Positions 8,651 through 16,430 of a stretch of DNA of 64,000 nt are shown here, piece after piece. A program made the position numbers and the translations under genes. Under the pieces are notes generated by a model. The model had not been told where the DNA came from. It did not search any database and saw only the letters and a list, made by a program, of their open reading frames with translations. Source of the stretch: Halorhodospira halophila (GTDB lineage: Bacteria > Pseudomonadota > Gammaproteobacteria > Nitrococcales > Halorhodospiraceae); contig NZ_NHSN01000016.1 of assembly GCF_016653405.1 (NCBI RefSeq), positions 141,299-205,298 of the forward strand, given 5' to 3'. Within the stretch, counting starts at the first letter, position 1. Each line of letters begins with the position of its first letter.

Positions 8651-9141
8651 TCCTCCCACCCCGCCTGGATCAGTCGGTCCACGTATTCCTGGTTGACGTA
8701 GCGCCCATCGGTCATGCGCGGACTGCCAGCGTTGTACGCCGCGGCAACGCCCGTCCAGCCATGCTGATTCCCGAAGCGCCGGTATAGGCGCATCAGATAC
8801 TCGCACCCGTATTGCAGGTTGGTTTCCGGGTCGCAGAGCTCGGAGAGGAAGGTTCCCTTGAATCCGATCTCGCGCGCGGTGGCGCCCATGATCTGCATGA
8901 GCCCCCAGCTCGTACGCTGGCCATAGGACTCGGTGGGGCGCGAGGCGCCGGGGGGTGCGTAGAAGGGGCCGCCACGGTGAGGCGCGTTGTGGCGCACGTC
9001 CCATAGCCAGCGGTAATTGGCTTCCATCCGCATCGCGTAGGGATTGCCGGCGCTCTCGACCTCGATGATCGCGCGCAGCAGGCGCACAGGGATCCCGTAC
9101 CGCTCCGAGAACCGGGCGGTAAGCTGGTCGATGTCGTGCAT
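8647..9141 (-). CDS. Phage endolysin, lytic transglycosylase (SLT) type
   Basis: 164 residues, ATG at 9141; no ribosome site is visible upstream, which is odd for this phage. The SLT (goose-lysozyme-like) fold is clear: catalytic Glu in AIIEVESAGNPYAM (about residues 25-38), the GLMQIM motif (about 79-84) and AAAYNAGSPRM near 138-148. It cleaves the glycan strands of peptidoglycan. There is no signal peptide, so export would need a holin. It is the first gene after the terminator that separates the early and late regions, so it begins the late transcript. Confidence 0.88.
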   Translation of the reverse strand: MHDIDQLTARFSERYGIPVRLLRAIIEVESAGNPYAMRMEANYRWLWDVRHNAPHRGGPFYAPPGASRPTESYGQRTSWGLMQIMGATAREIGFKGTFLSELCDPETNLQYGCEYLMRLYRRFGNQHGWTGVAAAYNAGSPRMTDGRYVNQEYVDRLIQAGWEE

Positions 9142-9165
9142 GTGGGGGGCACCGGGGGGCAGGAA

Positions 9166-9199
9166 TAAAAAAACCCGGCGATCCGCGAGGAAGCCGGGC
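9166..9199 (-). terminator. Intrinsic terminator at the early/late boundary
   Basis: On the - strand GCCCGGC (9199-9193) pairs with GCCGGGT (9179-9173) around a 13-nt loop, followed by an uninterrupted run of T (9173-9167). It lies between the Q-position gene and the endolysin, where lambda has tR'. Confidence 0.8.
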
Positions 9200-9246
9200 T
9201 TGCTTACACCAGTGGCATGGTAGTTATCAAGACATAGTATTGTCAG
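9200..9246 (-). promoter_or_regulatory. Candidate late promoter upstream of the tR'-like terminator
   Basis: Read on the - strand, CTGACA (5 of 6 matches to -35) is followed after 18 nt by TACCAT, and an alternative TTGATA lies 16 nt before TGTAAG. Either would start transcripts just before the terminator at 9166-9199, the pR'/tR' arrangement. Assigned from pattern and position; both are imperfect. Confidence 0.35.
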
Positions 9247-9812
9247 ACCTGCTGCGCGTCAATATCAGGCAGCCGACTATCGAGCACCGCAGCCACCCTT
9301 TTGAGTCCTACCGCCTCCCAATCGTCGATCTGGTCGTGCGCCGCCTGCACCACCCGCCGGTAGTTCGGCCAAGACTGTCGCGGGAACCCCACCTTGCGCG
9401 CGTAGTCCGCGGGGCGCAGGCGCGGGTTGCCGAGTCCGGTCCACCGCTTATCCCCCATCGCCGCGAGCATCAGCGACTCCAGGCGATCCGCTGCCACCTT
9501 GAGCCCGGGAATCCGCTCCCGCACGGCGAGGGTCAGCAGGTCGTGCAACCGGAACACGCCCTCATCGGACACCCATTCCGCGGCCGGCTCAGCGTAGGCG
9601 ATGTAGAGCCACAGCCGGGAGGGCTCAGGGCAGTCATCCACGGCCGCGAGCACCCGGCCGCAGTCGATCCCATGGGCAACGGCCCCCGCCGTGCTGGTCG
9701 CAGGCGAGAAGTCGATCCGGCAGCGGTAGCGCATCTGATCGGATTCCGGCGTCTGCCACCCGTGGAGCGTTGCGATGGTGATGGCCAGCTTGGCGCTGTA
9801 GGTCCGTATCAC
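9243..9812 (-). CDS. Protein in the position of antiterminator Q
   Basis: 189 residues from GTG at 9812 (GTGA overlap with the rusA stop, GGGAGAG upstream). Longer frames are shadows of rusA. The C-terminal third (LRPADYARKVGFPRQSWPNY, then RRVVQAAHDQIDDWE) reads like a helix-turn-helix, as in several phage Q-type antiterminators. It follows rusA and precedes a terminator and the lysis genes, exactly the place of Q in lambdoid phages, so its likely job is to let polymerase pass the terminator at 9166. There is no clear match to lambda Q itself; the call is largely positional. Confidence 0.5.
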   Translation of the reverse strand: MIRTYSAKLAITIATLHGWQTPESDQMRYRCRIDFSPATSTAGAVAHGIDCGRVLAAVDDCPEPSRLWLYIAYAEPAAEWVSDEGVFRLHDLLTLAVRERIPGLKVAADRLESLMLAAMGDKRWTGLGNPRLRPADYARKVGFPRQSWPNYRRVVQAAHDQIDDWEAVGLKRVAAVLDSRLPDIDAQQV

Positions 9813-10198
9813 GCCTCTCCCTCCCCCTCTACGGGCACAATCTGAACGCGGGTCCACCCCTTCTTCCTCGGTGCGAACGTCGGCTCGGCGGTGAGTCTCA
9901 CGATGCACTGCGGGTCGTCGTCTTCGATGATCCCCAGGCCGTGCGGGTTGCGCTTTGTGGGGCGAACGAGGCAGTCGAGCAGCGGCTTGAGCCCGCCGTA
10001 GAGCCCGTCCCAATCCGGCAGCCGCTCGCTGTAGCGCTGGATGTGAACCTGGCAGCGTGCGACAGGCTGCGCCGGCGGCGTCACGGCTGCGCGCACCATC
10101 CAGGCCACGGCTTCGGTGTGCCGGCGCCGGTCGCGCCAGTGCATCCGCTGCCAGCGGTTGAGCAGGATCGTCGGCTCCGGCAACTCGAAGTCGATCAT
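9809..10198 (-). CDS. rusA: RusA-type Holliday junction resolvase
   Basis: 129 residues, ATG at 10198 in ATGA overlap with the upstream stop. RusA cuts four-way DNA junctions symmetrically as a dimer. Conserved features: RWQRMHWRDRRRH near the N-terminus, the catalytic aspartates in DWDGLYGGLKPLLDCL (about 65-80), and the family block NPHGLGIIEDDDPQ (about 86-99). Length is close to E. coli RusA (120 residues). In phages it resolves branched intermediates before packaging, and this gene is placed just before the late switch as in lambdoid phages. Confidence 0.9.
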   Translation of the reverse strand: MIDFELPEPTILLNRWQRMHWRDRRRHTEAVAWMVRAAVTPPAQPVARCQVHIQRYSERLPDWDGLYGGLKPLLDCLVRPTKRNPHGLGIIEDDDPQCIVRLTAEPTFAPRKKGWTRVQIVPVEGEGEA

Positions 10199-10410
10199 CC
10201 GTCACCCTCCGCGGCCCGGAACCCGCGGCAACGCCGCCCCCGGGCCGGACGCCTGAGCCCCTTCTTGCACTCGGTCACCAGCTCGCCCCATGCGCTGCCG
10301 AGGTCTCGGGCGTAGAGGCAGATTTCGCACTGGCGCTCGCGGATCTGCATGGCATGAACGGCCTGCTCGACGGAATCCAGCGCGTCTCGAGGTACATGAC
10401 GCCGACTCAT
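10195..10410 (-). CDS. Small Cys-containing phage protein, unknown function
   Basis: 71 residues, ATG at 10410 coupled to the upstream stop (TGATG) and to rusA downstream (ATGA). It carries a CEIC pair (residues 28-31) and further cysteines at 48 and 60, which could make a small zinc site, and is rich in Arg toward the end. I do not recognise it. Such small zinc proteins are common in the nin-like region between replication and late genes. Confidence 0.6.
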   Translation of the reverse strand: MSRRHVPRDALDSVEQAVHAMQIRERQCEICLYARDLGSAWGELVTECKKGLRRPARGRRCRGFRAAEGDG

Positions 10411-10772
10411 CAGAATCCCTCCTCATCGACGCGCGGCAGGGCGAATCCCTCGACGCGCAGCAGCCCCATTTGCAGCCAGATCGCCCGGGTCCGGGCCGCG
10501 GCCAGGATCCAGGCGCCGAAGATCGCACCCGGGCCCAGGTGATCCGGGCACGGCACCCGGCCGTCGAGCACGTCATGGCAGGCCGAGCAGCAGAACGCGC
10601 CTTCGAGGTCCGAGCCTTTAGTCGCCATGCCCCCGTTGCCCAGGGGCGGGTGGGCAAGCACCACGGTCTCGGGATCCCAAGAGCACACGCCGGGCAGGCG
10701 AAGCTGGCATTGCTGACCTCGGGCGGAGTCGCGGAGCTTCTTCGAGCGCACCGGCGGCGTTTTCTGGAGCAT
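10410..10772 (-). CDS. DUF1364-like phage protein (putative HNH-like nuclease fold)
   Basis: 120 residues, ATG at 10772, TGATG-coupled to ninB, with GGGAGGG upstream. The stretch RSKKLRDSARGQQCQLRLPG followed by DPETVVLAHPPLGNGGMATK and CSACHDVLDGR is the signature I recall for DUF1364, a family of lambdoid nin-region proteins with paired cysteines and histidines resembling an HNH-type zinc site. Function is unproven; a nuclease role in recombination is often suggested. Neighbours NinB and RusA fit that theme. Confidence 0.8.
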   Translation of the reverse strand: MLQKTPPVRSKKLRDSARGQQCQLRLPGVCSWDPETVVLAHPPLGNGGMATKGSDLEGAFCCSACHDVLDGRVPCPDHLGPGAIFGAWILAAARTRAIWLQMGLLRVEGFALPRVDEEGF

Positions 10773-11218
10773 CACGCAAGTTCCCTCCCCGCCCAATCCG
10801 GCTCGGTCAGCCCCATGCCCAACCCCGTGAAGTGCTGGTAAACGTCATCGAGGTACTGACGCTTCTCAGGCACCGTCATCAAGCGGGTCACCGGAAAGTC
10901 GATGGGCACCTGCATCAGCAGCAGCTTCATTTCGTACTCAAGCGGGCGCACCACCCGGTCGTACTGCTCGCGGAAGTCCTCGTGAGCGGCCCTGAGAATC
11001 GGCACGCCGAAGTGCAGCTTGCAGAACGCCCGGTACTCCTCGGCGCTTTGATCCCCCTGCTCCTCGGCCTCGTTCATCCACAGCCGTTGCAGCCGGTTTT
11101 GCTTCAGTGAGCGTGGCGCCCCTTTGCTCAGGCTGGCCGTGAAGGGCGGCTTGCGGCTCTGGATCAGAGCCATGAGCCGCCGGCGGTCGCTTTCGTCGCG
11201 GACTGCGATCTGCGTCAT
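10772..11218 (-). CDS. ninB: NinB / Orf family recombination protein
   Basis: 148 residues from ATG at 11218 (GGGGGA upstream); close to lambda Orf (146 residues). The family mark is SLSKGAPRSLKQNRLQRLWM (about residues 29-48), followed by EYRAFCKLHFGVPIL and FREQYDRVVRPLEYE. Orf binds single-stranded DNA and SSB and substitutes for RecFOR in phage recombination. It fits with the phage's own Erf annealase, exonuclease, SSB and RusA. Confidence 0.88.
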   Translation of the reverse strand: MTQIAVRDESDRRRLMALIQSRKPPFTASLSKGAPRSLKQNRLQRLWMNEAEEQGDQSAEEYRAFCKLHFGVPILRAAHEDFREQYDRVVRPLEYEMKLLLMQVPIDFPVTRLMTVPEKRQYLDDVYQHFTGLGMGLTEPDWAGRELA

Positions 11219-11406
11219 CGAACATCCCCCGTCAGCCGGGTTCGGGTGCGGTACCGGATCCAGTCGCACACCGTGAAGTAGTGGTACCCAAGGCGCCGGG
11301 CGATCTCGACCGTGCTAAGGCCCTGGTCATGTAGATACCGGGCCCGCTCGACGGTCTCATCCGTTGCCCGCGCCCGAGGGTGTCGCTCGCCGTGCGACAT
11401 CGGCAT
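11215..11406 (-). CDS. Small helix-turn-helix protein
   Basis: 63 residues from ATG at 11406 (or ATG at 11400), in ATGA overlap with ninB. The segment DETVERARYLHDQGLSTVEI followed by ARRLGYHYFTVCDWIRYR is a resolvase-type helix-turn-helix (about residues 17-53). It has no other domain. A DNA-binding regulator or recombination accessory factor are both possible. A longer upstream frame overlaps the HAD gene and is rejected. Confidence 0.65.
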   Translation of the reverse strand: MPMSHGERHPRARATDETVERARYLHDQGLSTVEIARRLGYHYFTVCDWIRYRTRTRLTGDVR

Positions 11407-11411
11407 AGGGC

Positions 11412-11873
11412 TCACACCTTGTTCCAGGGGCGCATCGAGGCAGCCCATTCGGGGTTCGGGAACACGCCCATGAAGCGATACCCGCGGTCGTCGATGGTCA
11501 CCAGCGCCGGCGGCTTGCACAGCGGCCAGCGCACTTGGCGGACCAGCCAGCGCCCAGCCCTGTGCGCCTCCTCGTTCAGCGACTCGGCGCCGAGCTGGTA
11601 CCCGGCGTCGATCCAGGGTTTGCGATTCGTGGTCAGGAATGCCCCGGCGGCGTGCCGGCGCATCCAGCGCTTCATCGCGCGCCGGCCTCCGAGCCGGTGG
11701 CTACGCGAGGAGTGGATCGCCACCTGGTACCCCTCACCGAGCGCCTCGAGGATGAACTCAAACGCCCCGGGCACCGGACCATCCGGGATCACGCGACCCC
11801 CCTGCCAGCCGCTTTCATAGCTATGGATGACGCCATCGAAGTCCAGGCAGATGATCGGCTGCATGTCAGTCAT
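11412..11873 (-). CDS. HAD-superfamily hydrolase, phage type
   Basis: 153 residues, ATG at 11873. HAD motif I is clear: CLDFDGVIHSY (residues 9-19) with nucleophile Asp11 and Asp13; motif II is probably Ser in VAIHSSRSH (about 51-59); and a late acidic pair TIDDRGYRF (about 126-134) matches motif IV. Small phage HAD proteins of this size are usually nucleotide or polynucleotide-end phosphatases. The true substrate cannot be told from the sequence. Confidence 0.78.
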   Translation of the reverse strand: MTDMQPIICLDFDGVIHSYESGWQGGRVIPDGPVPGAFEFILEALGEGYQVAIHSSRSHRLGGRRAMKRWMRRHAAGAFLTTNRKPWIDAGYQLGAESLNEEAHRAGRWLVRQVRWPLCKPPALVTIDDRGYRFMGVFPNPEWAASMRPWNKV

Positions 11874-11982
11874 CCCCCGTGCCCATCAGCCATACCAGCG
11901 CATCCATCACCCCGCGCACCGTGACCACGAATGCCACGACCACGGCCGGAATCATTGCCACCCACATAGCTGCTGTACTCAT
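11866..11982 (-). CDS. 38-residue membrane peptide
   Basis: ATG at 11982 sits 5 nt after a perfect AAGGAGGT site and overlaps the upstream stop as ATGA; its own stop overlaps the HAD gene start by 8 nt. The product begins MSTAAMWVAMIPAVVVAFVV, one membrane span (about residues 5-22), followed by a short tail ending in GTGDD. The ribosome site and coupling at both ends argue that it is translated. Function unknown. Confidence 0.65.
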   Translation of the reverse strand: MSTAAMWVAMIPAVVVAFVVTVRGVMDALVWLMGTGDD

Positions 11983-12479
11983 GCGACCTCCTTGTTCGCT
12001 CGCGCGAGGATCTTTCCGGCGCTCACCACCCAGCGAGCGCCGTACCCAAAATCCCGTTGTTCGCCGATCTCGCGGACACGCTCGCTACTGATCGGCGGGT
12101 AGACGGTGCAGACATCCGGCCAGGCGATCTGGACCAGGACGTAGTGAACTCCAGGGCGCAGATGCTCGGCGTTGAGCTTGAGCATCGGGTCGGCCCCGGT
12201 GTAGGTCGTCGCCTTGACCTCCAACTGCCGCCCGTCGCGGGCGGTCAGGTCGGCGGCGTGCCCATCGCCCTGCGGGCGGACGGTCTGATCGACGCGGGCC
12301 CCGTAGACCCGGGCCGCGGCCAGTTCGGAGAGCACGCCGGCAAGATGCATCCCATAGGGACTGACCTTGGCCGCCTGGAATCCGACCGGGCCGGCCTTGG
12401 TCGCCAGGCGTTGCGCGGCCAGCGTCGAGGCGAACGCCACCTCGGCCGGGGTCAGGCGCACCGCGGTTGGCGCGATCAC
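11979..12479 (-). CDS. Phage protein with PD-(D/E)xK nuclease-like motif
   Basis: 166 residues, ATG at 12479 (ATGA coupling with the upstream gene). A likely restriction-endonuclease fold: an early helix with Glu (LSELAAARVYG, about 51-61), then GHAADLTARDGRQLEVKATT (about 72-91), where Asp76 and the E-V-K of strand three form the D...ExK pattern, and a following strand HYVLVQIAW. This arrangement is that of Holliday-junction or mismatch-type nucleases. It lies among DNA metabolism genes. Activity is inferred; I do not recognise a named family. Confidence 0.65.
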   Translation of the reverse strand: MIAPTAVRLTPAEVAFASTLAAQRLATKAGPVGFQAAKVSPYGMHLAGVLSELAAARVYGARVDQTVRPQGDGHAADLTARDGRQLEVKATTYTGADPMLKLNAEHLRPGVHYVLVQIAWPDVCTVYPPISSERVREIGEQRDFGYGARWVVSAGKILARANKEVA

Positions 12480-12775
12480 CGCGCACCGCGTGCGGCAGAC
12501 TCCGCCGCCAGGGCGACGTAGCCCACGTCATCGAGATAATCGTCTTCGCGGTACTCGCCCTGGGCGCCGCGGACCTTCTTGAGCACCGACATGAACTCCC
12601 AGCCCTCGGTCTCGGCCATGTACCCCCGGGCAAGGATCCGCGCCCCGTAGATCGTCCAGAACGCATCGACGGCGGCGGCCATCGACCGCTCCCCGTTCTC
12701 CTGGTCCCGGCTCTTGCCGCGCTGATTCATCACCTCACCAGCCCGGGCCAGGTAGTCAGCGGCGGTATTCGTCAT
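12476..12775 (-). CDS. DUF6378-like phage protein
   Basis: 99 residues, ATG at 12775. The pattern AGEVMNQRGKSRDQENGERS, then AFWTIYGARI and FMSVLKKVRGAQGEYREDDY followed by LDDVGYVALAAE, matches a common all-helical phage family I know as DUF6378. The role is unknown; the family often occurs with nucleotide metabolism genes. It is coupled (ATGA) at both ends to its neighbours. Confidence 0.72.
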   Translation of the reverse strand: MTNTAADYLARAGEVMNQRGKSRDQENGERSMAAAVDAFWTIYGARILARGYMAETEGWEFMSVLKKVRGAQGEYREDDYLDDVGYVALAAESAARGAR

Positions 12776-13152
12776 CGCCCCTTCCTCCCCTGCCAGCCCT
12801 CGCGTACCGAGCGCTCCAACGCCGCGGCGGCCGGCTCGCCGTAGATCGAACGGAACCGCTCCAGTGCCTTCCGACGCTGCTCCCGTGTTGGTGCGTGGAG
12901 AATCTGCGCCGCCTGCTCGCGCAACGGGGCCGCGCACGGCCCGATGACCTGCTCCCGGTACGTCGCCACCCGGGCCGCCCCGCCGGCGGTACCCCCGACC
13001 TCTCGCACCTCGACCCGGGTGCCGACCTCGTGCCCGTCCTGCTCGGCGTAGGTCATCCGCCCATCGAATGCCGCTTGGAGTTCGGCCAGAACCGGATCCT
13101 CGATCAGTGCCGAGAGAGCCTTGCGGTTGTGTTGCCGGATGTCCTCGATCAC
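12772..13152 (-). CDS. Phage accessory protein, unknown function
   Basis: 126 residues from GTG at 13152, GTGA-coupled to the upstream stop and with GGAGGT 9 nt before it. Mixed alpha/beta: an N-terminal helix (EDIRQHNRKALSALIEDP), a charged beta stretch near 44-56 (VGTRVEVREVGG) and a helical C-terminus with REQAAQILHAPTREQRRKAL. No motif that I recognise. Confidence 0.6.
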   Translation of the reverse strand: MIEDIRQHNRKALSALIEDPVLAELQAAFDGRMTYAEQDGHEVGTRVEVREVGGTAGGAARVATYREQVIGPCAAPLREQAAQILHAPTREQRRKALERFRSIYGEPAAAALERSVREGWQGRKGR

Positions 13153-13463
13153 GACGCCACCTCCCGCAGCAAGCGCATCCACTTGGCCAGGAACCAGTCA
13201 CCGCCCTGGCTCGACGGCCTCGGGAAGACCTGGTGGGGCTGGAACTCGCAGAGCAGCCAGACCCGCGGGGCGCGCAGCCGGATATGGGGCGCATCCGGGG
13301 CCTGGCAGATATGGAAGAACGGCCGGTGCGCGTAGCCGCGCTTGCGCCCGCCGTCCACCGCCTCCTGCCAATCGCCGAGCTGATAGCGATGGCTGCGGCA
13401 GAAGTAGAGCGGCGCGTAGCCGTCCCCCATCCGCCGCATCAGCTTGTAGCCAAGCTGGATCAC
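13149..13463 (-). CDS. Conserved phage accessory protein, unknown function
   Basis: 104 residues, ATG at 13463 (ATGA coupling with primase). The opening MIQLGYKLMRRMGDGYAPLY and the later GYAHRPFFHICQAPDAPHIR belong to a recurring phage protein type with the pattern GYKLxRxxxDGxxxPLY...GW or GYAxRPxxH. No enzymatic motif and no known role. Trp, Phe and His content is high. Confidence 0.62.
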   Translation of the reverse strand: MIQLGYKLMRRMGDGYAPLYFCRSHRYQLGDWQEAVDGGRKRGYAHRPFFHICQAPDAPHIRLRAPRVWLLCEFQPHQVFPRPSSQGGDWFLAKWMRLLREVAS

Positions 13464-14365
13464 TCCGCCTCAACCTCCCGACGCGCATGCAGCACGTCGT
13501 TCCAATCAGTGCCCGGCACGGGCGGGAAATGGACCTCGACATCGAAGCCCGTGAGAACCAGACGGTGCGCCAGGCCATAAGCCGCGGCGTGACCGGCGTA
13601 GTTGTGGTCGTGGTCGGCGTAGATCCGCACCGACCGCGTGCCGGCCGGCGGGGTCCAGGACTTCATCAGGGCGGTGTTGATGAGCGCCCACACCGGGACG
13701 CCGTGGAGCATCTTCGCGGCAATGGCCGACTCGATCCCCTCGGCAACACCGAGCACCGGCCCAGGTGGGTAGAGCGGGATCGACGCCCCGGCGAGCGAGC
13801 CGGACTTGCTCGGCAGGATCTTCCGCGGCTCCATGCCCGAGAGCTTCTGCCCGCCTTGCAAGTAGGTGACGTGGTAGGTCTCGAAGGCTCCGTCGCGTAG
13901 CACGGGCGCGCACATCGCCGGGTAGTGGCCGATCACTCGCTGATGCTCGTCGTAGTAAGCCAGGGAGCGGTGCCACCGCAGCCCAGGGGCCATTTCCAGC
14001 CCCCGGCTCTCCAGGTACCGACTGCGCCCGCTGTGCTCCACCTCCCGCTGCAACCGCTCGGCGCGGGTTGGCTTGCGCCGGGCCGGGATCGGCCCGGCGC
14101 CGATCACCTGTTCGATACGCTCCGCCGCGGCCTTGAAGTCGAGCCCCAGGCGACACATCACCAACTGCACCCCGTCTCGATCCCCGTTCGAGCAGTGGCA
14201 GAAGAAGCTGCCCGAGCCGTGATGATCGGAGAAGCGGTACTTCGGCTTATCGTCCGGGCGGCAGGGGCAGCGTTGGTGCTTGCGGCTCTCGATCCACTGC
14301 GGGCCCAGGATCTCGCTGATGATTCGCTCCCACTGCCCGCGGCAACGCTGGCGAAGGTCGCTCAT
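13460..14365 (-). CDS. Phage DNA primase (zinc finger plus Toprim)
   Basis: 301 residues, ATG at 14365. N-terminal zinc site CPCRPDDKPKYRF and SGSFFCHCS (Cys at about 33, 35, 55, 57) as in P4-type primases, then a Toprim domain: the Glu in VLGVAEGIESAIAA (about 205-218) and acidic pair in IYADHDHNYAG (about 248-258), followed by a helicase-interface-like tail DVEVHFPPVPGTDWNDVL. It would make RNA primers for phage replication, working with the helicase encoded next to it (4-nt overlap). Confidence 0.87.
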   Translation of the reverse strand: MSDLRQRCRGQWERIISEILGPQWIESRKHQRCPCRPDDKPKYRFSDHHGSGSFFCHCSNGDRDGVQLVMCRLGLDFKAAAERIEQVIGAGPIPARRKPTRAERLQREVEHSGRSRYLESRGLEMAPGLRWHRSLAYYDEHQRVIGHYPAMCAPVLRDGAFETYHVTYLQGGQKLSGMEPRKILPSKSGSLAGASIPLYPPGPVLGVAEGIESAIAAKMLHGVPVWALINTALMKSWTPPAGTRSVRIYADHDHNYAGHAAAYGLAHRLVLTGFDVEVHFPPVPGTDWNDVLHARREVEAE

Positions 14366-15897
14366 ACCGTCACCCCCGCCTGCTTGGCCTTGGCCTTGCC
14401 TTTGGCGAATGCGATCTGCCGGCTCTTGACCCAGGAGAGCATCGCCGGGCCCGGCTCACGCGGGGCGACGTTGCGCAGGCTCGGGTGGTTCGGCCAGGTG
14501 CCGAACTTTTCCTTGAACTTGTTGGCCGCCCAGCCGTCCTTGTAGCCGCGTTGTTGCGCCACCCCACGCAGTTCGGCGTAGAAGCGGGCTTGCTCGACCA
14601 GGCGATCCCCCTGGGCTTGCTGCTTTGTGCGCCCCTGCTCGTCGGTCTCGAGCAGATCACCCTCGACGAACGCGACCTCGCGGCGCTTGCGCGGCGGCTC
14701 CCACCCGCACGCAGGACAGTCTCGGCGGTGCTCGTAGACCAGCGAGCACTCGCCGCAGGTGATCGGCTCACTCTCCTTCTTGCGCCGGCTCACGACCCGA
14801 TCCTGGACCCGCTCGGCGCCCGAGAGCGTCCACTCCACAGGGTCCGATACCCGCCCCAGGGTTCGGCGCACGCCGCCGTGGTCGATCACGATGGCGTCCT
14901 CCTTGCCCGGCGCGGGGCGCAGCACCCGGCCTACGGTCTGGTGGTAGCGCACGAGGCTTTTGGTCGGACGGGCGAGGACGACGCAGGAGAGCGCAGGGGC
15001 GTCGAAGCCGAAGGTGAGCACGTCCACGTTGACGACCACCTGGCTGGCGCCGCTGTAGACCCGCTCTGTGACCGCATCGCGCTCGGCGCGCTGCATCCCG
15101 CCGTGGATGTAGTCGGCCCGGACGCCGACATCACGGAAGCGGTCACGCAGGCTCAGGGCATGGGCCACCGAGTTGGCGAAGACGACCGTCTGCCGATCCG
15201 GGGCGATCCGTCCCCACTGCTCCACCACGTCACCGACCATCTTGGGCGTGTTCCACCGCTGCTCGATGCCGGCTGACTCGAAATCGCCGCGGGCCTGCTT
15301 GAGCCCGGACAGATCAGCCGGGGTCGGCTCGAAGTAGCGCGCCGGCACCAGGTAACCGTCTTCGGTGAGTTCCTGCACCGTGGCCGCTTGGATGATCTGC
15401 TCGTAGAGCATCCCCAACCCCCGGCCGTCACCGCGCGCCGGGGTGGCGGTCAACCCGAGGATGATGGCGTTCGAGTAGTGCTCGCGGAGAATCCGCAGGT
15501 AGGTCGGAGCGACGGACAGGTGCGCCTCATCGACGATCACCAGATCGGCGCCTGGGGCCCGGCCGATGCGCCCCTTGTCGAGCCAGGAGCGCAGCGTGTC
15601 CCAGGAGCAAATCTGCGCCGGCTCTTGCGGGCACCGCCTCTGACCGGCCATGACGATGCCGTGAGGCACCTGAGCCCGGCCGAACGTGGCGCTGGCCTGT
15701 CGGATCAGCTCGCGGCGCGGAGCGAAGAACGCCACACGGCGGCCCTTGGCAACAGCCCCCGCGGCAATGGCCGATGAGATCATCGTCTTGCCGGAACCTG
15801 TGGGGCTACTCAGGATCAGCGCGCGAGAGCCGGCACTGATGGCCCGGCGCAAGCGGTCGATGGCCTGGGCCTGGAAGGGACGGAGGCTGCTCACCAT
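14362..15897 (-). CDS. SF2 DEAD/DEAH-type helicase
   Basis: 511 residues, ATG at 15897. Motifs in order: Q-like LRPFQAQAIDRL (5-16), Walker A SSPTGSGKTM (about 30-39), motif II VIVDEAHL, motif III LTATPARGDG, motif IV TVVFANSV, motif V VLTFGFDAP and motif VI HQTVGRVLRPAPGK. After this comes a zinc ribbon CGECSLVYEHRRDCPACG (about 376-393) and a charged C-terminus. It resembles phage replication helicases of the RecQ/UvsW-like SF2 group used instead of a DnaB-type enzyme. Its overlap with primase supports a shared replisome. Confidence 0.9.
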   Translation of the reverse strand: MVSSLRPFQAQAIDRLRRAISAGSRALILSSPTGSGKTMISSAIAAGAVAKGRRVAFFAPRRELIRQASATFGRAQVPHGIVMAGQRRCPQEPAQICSWDTLRSWLDKGRIGRAPGADLVIVDEAHLSVAPTYLRILREHYSNAIILGLTATPARGDGRGLGMLYEQIIQAATVQELTEDGYLVPARYFEPTPADLSGLKQARGDFESAGIEQRWNTPKMVGDVVEQWGRIAPDRQTVVFANSVAHALSLRDRFRDVGVRADYIHGGMQRAERDAVTERVYSGASQVVVNVDVLTFGFDAPALSCVVLARPTKSLVRYHQTVGRVLRPAPGKEDAIVIDHGGVRRTLGRVSDPVEWTLSGAERVQDRVVSRRKKESEPITCGECSLVYEHRRDCPACGWEPPRKRREVAFVEGDLLETDEQGRTKQQAQGDRLVEQARFYAELRGVAQQRGYKDGWAANKFKEKFGTWPNHPSLRNVAPREPGPAMLSWVKSRQIAFAKGKAKAKQAGVTV

Positions 15898-16430
15898 GGC
15901 ACGTCCTCCTCCGAGGCGAAGCCCCCGCGCGCATCCTCTCCCCTATCTACTACCTCTATATCCCCCTTCCTATTGCCGGGGGAGTTCTTTTCTGTGTCTG
16001 AGTCTGTATCTGCCTCTGTATCTGGCCCGTTTCGGGAACGTTTCTGTAACGTTTCACCCGTTTCACTCGAAGCCTTCGCCCGCTTGTTCGCCCGGTGCGC
16101 CTGGACCCGGGCGGTGCTGTTGTCGCTCTTGTACTGGCGCTTGTGCCAGCCAAGGGGCTGCCAGTTCTGGTCAATCAGCCCGACCTCACGCAGCCGGCGG
16201 TTCAACTCGCCCAACTCTCGGACCTGGAGCCCGAGCTTGACGGCCAGCTTGCGCTCCAGGAGTTCCACGTCGGTGTTCTGGTCGAGGATTCCCTTGCCCT
16301 TGCAAGCCAGTAACGCGACGTAGTGCCAGCGATCCTCGAACGCGAGTAAGCGCAGCTTCTCGTCGTCCACGATCTCGGTGTAGAGGCGGAACCAGGGCAG
16401 GGATTGGTTGCTGTTCTTGTTCTTGGCCAT
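15891..16430 (-). CDS. Replication initiation protein, lambda O-like N-terminus
   Basis: 179 residues, ATG at 16430. The N-terminal 95 residues (SLPWFRLYTEIVDDEKLRLL, then DRWHYVALLACKGKG and LGELNRRLREVGLIDQNWQP) form the winged-helix domain seen in phage replication proteins of the O/DnaD type, followed by a low-complexity charged tail that may hold origin repeats or contact the helicase. It is the first long gene of the - strand operon after cro, the O position in lambdoid phages. Confidence 0.75.
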   Translation of the reverse strand: MAKNKNSNQSLPWFRLYTEIVDDEKLRLLAFEDRWHYVALLACKGKGILDQNTDVELLERKLAVKLGLQVRELGELNRRLREVGLIDQNWQPLGWHKRQYKSDNSTARVQAHRANKRAKASSETGETLQKRSRNGPDTEADTDSDTEKNSPGNRKGDIEVVDRGEDARGGFASEEDVPW

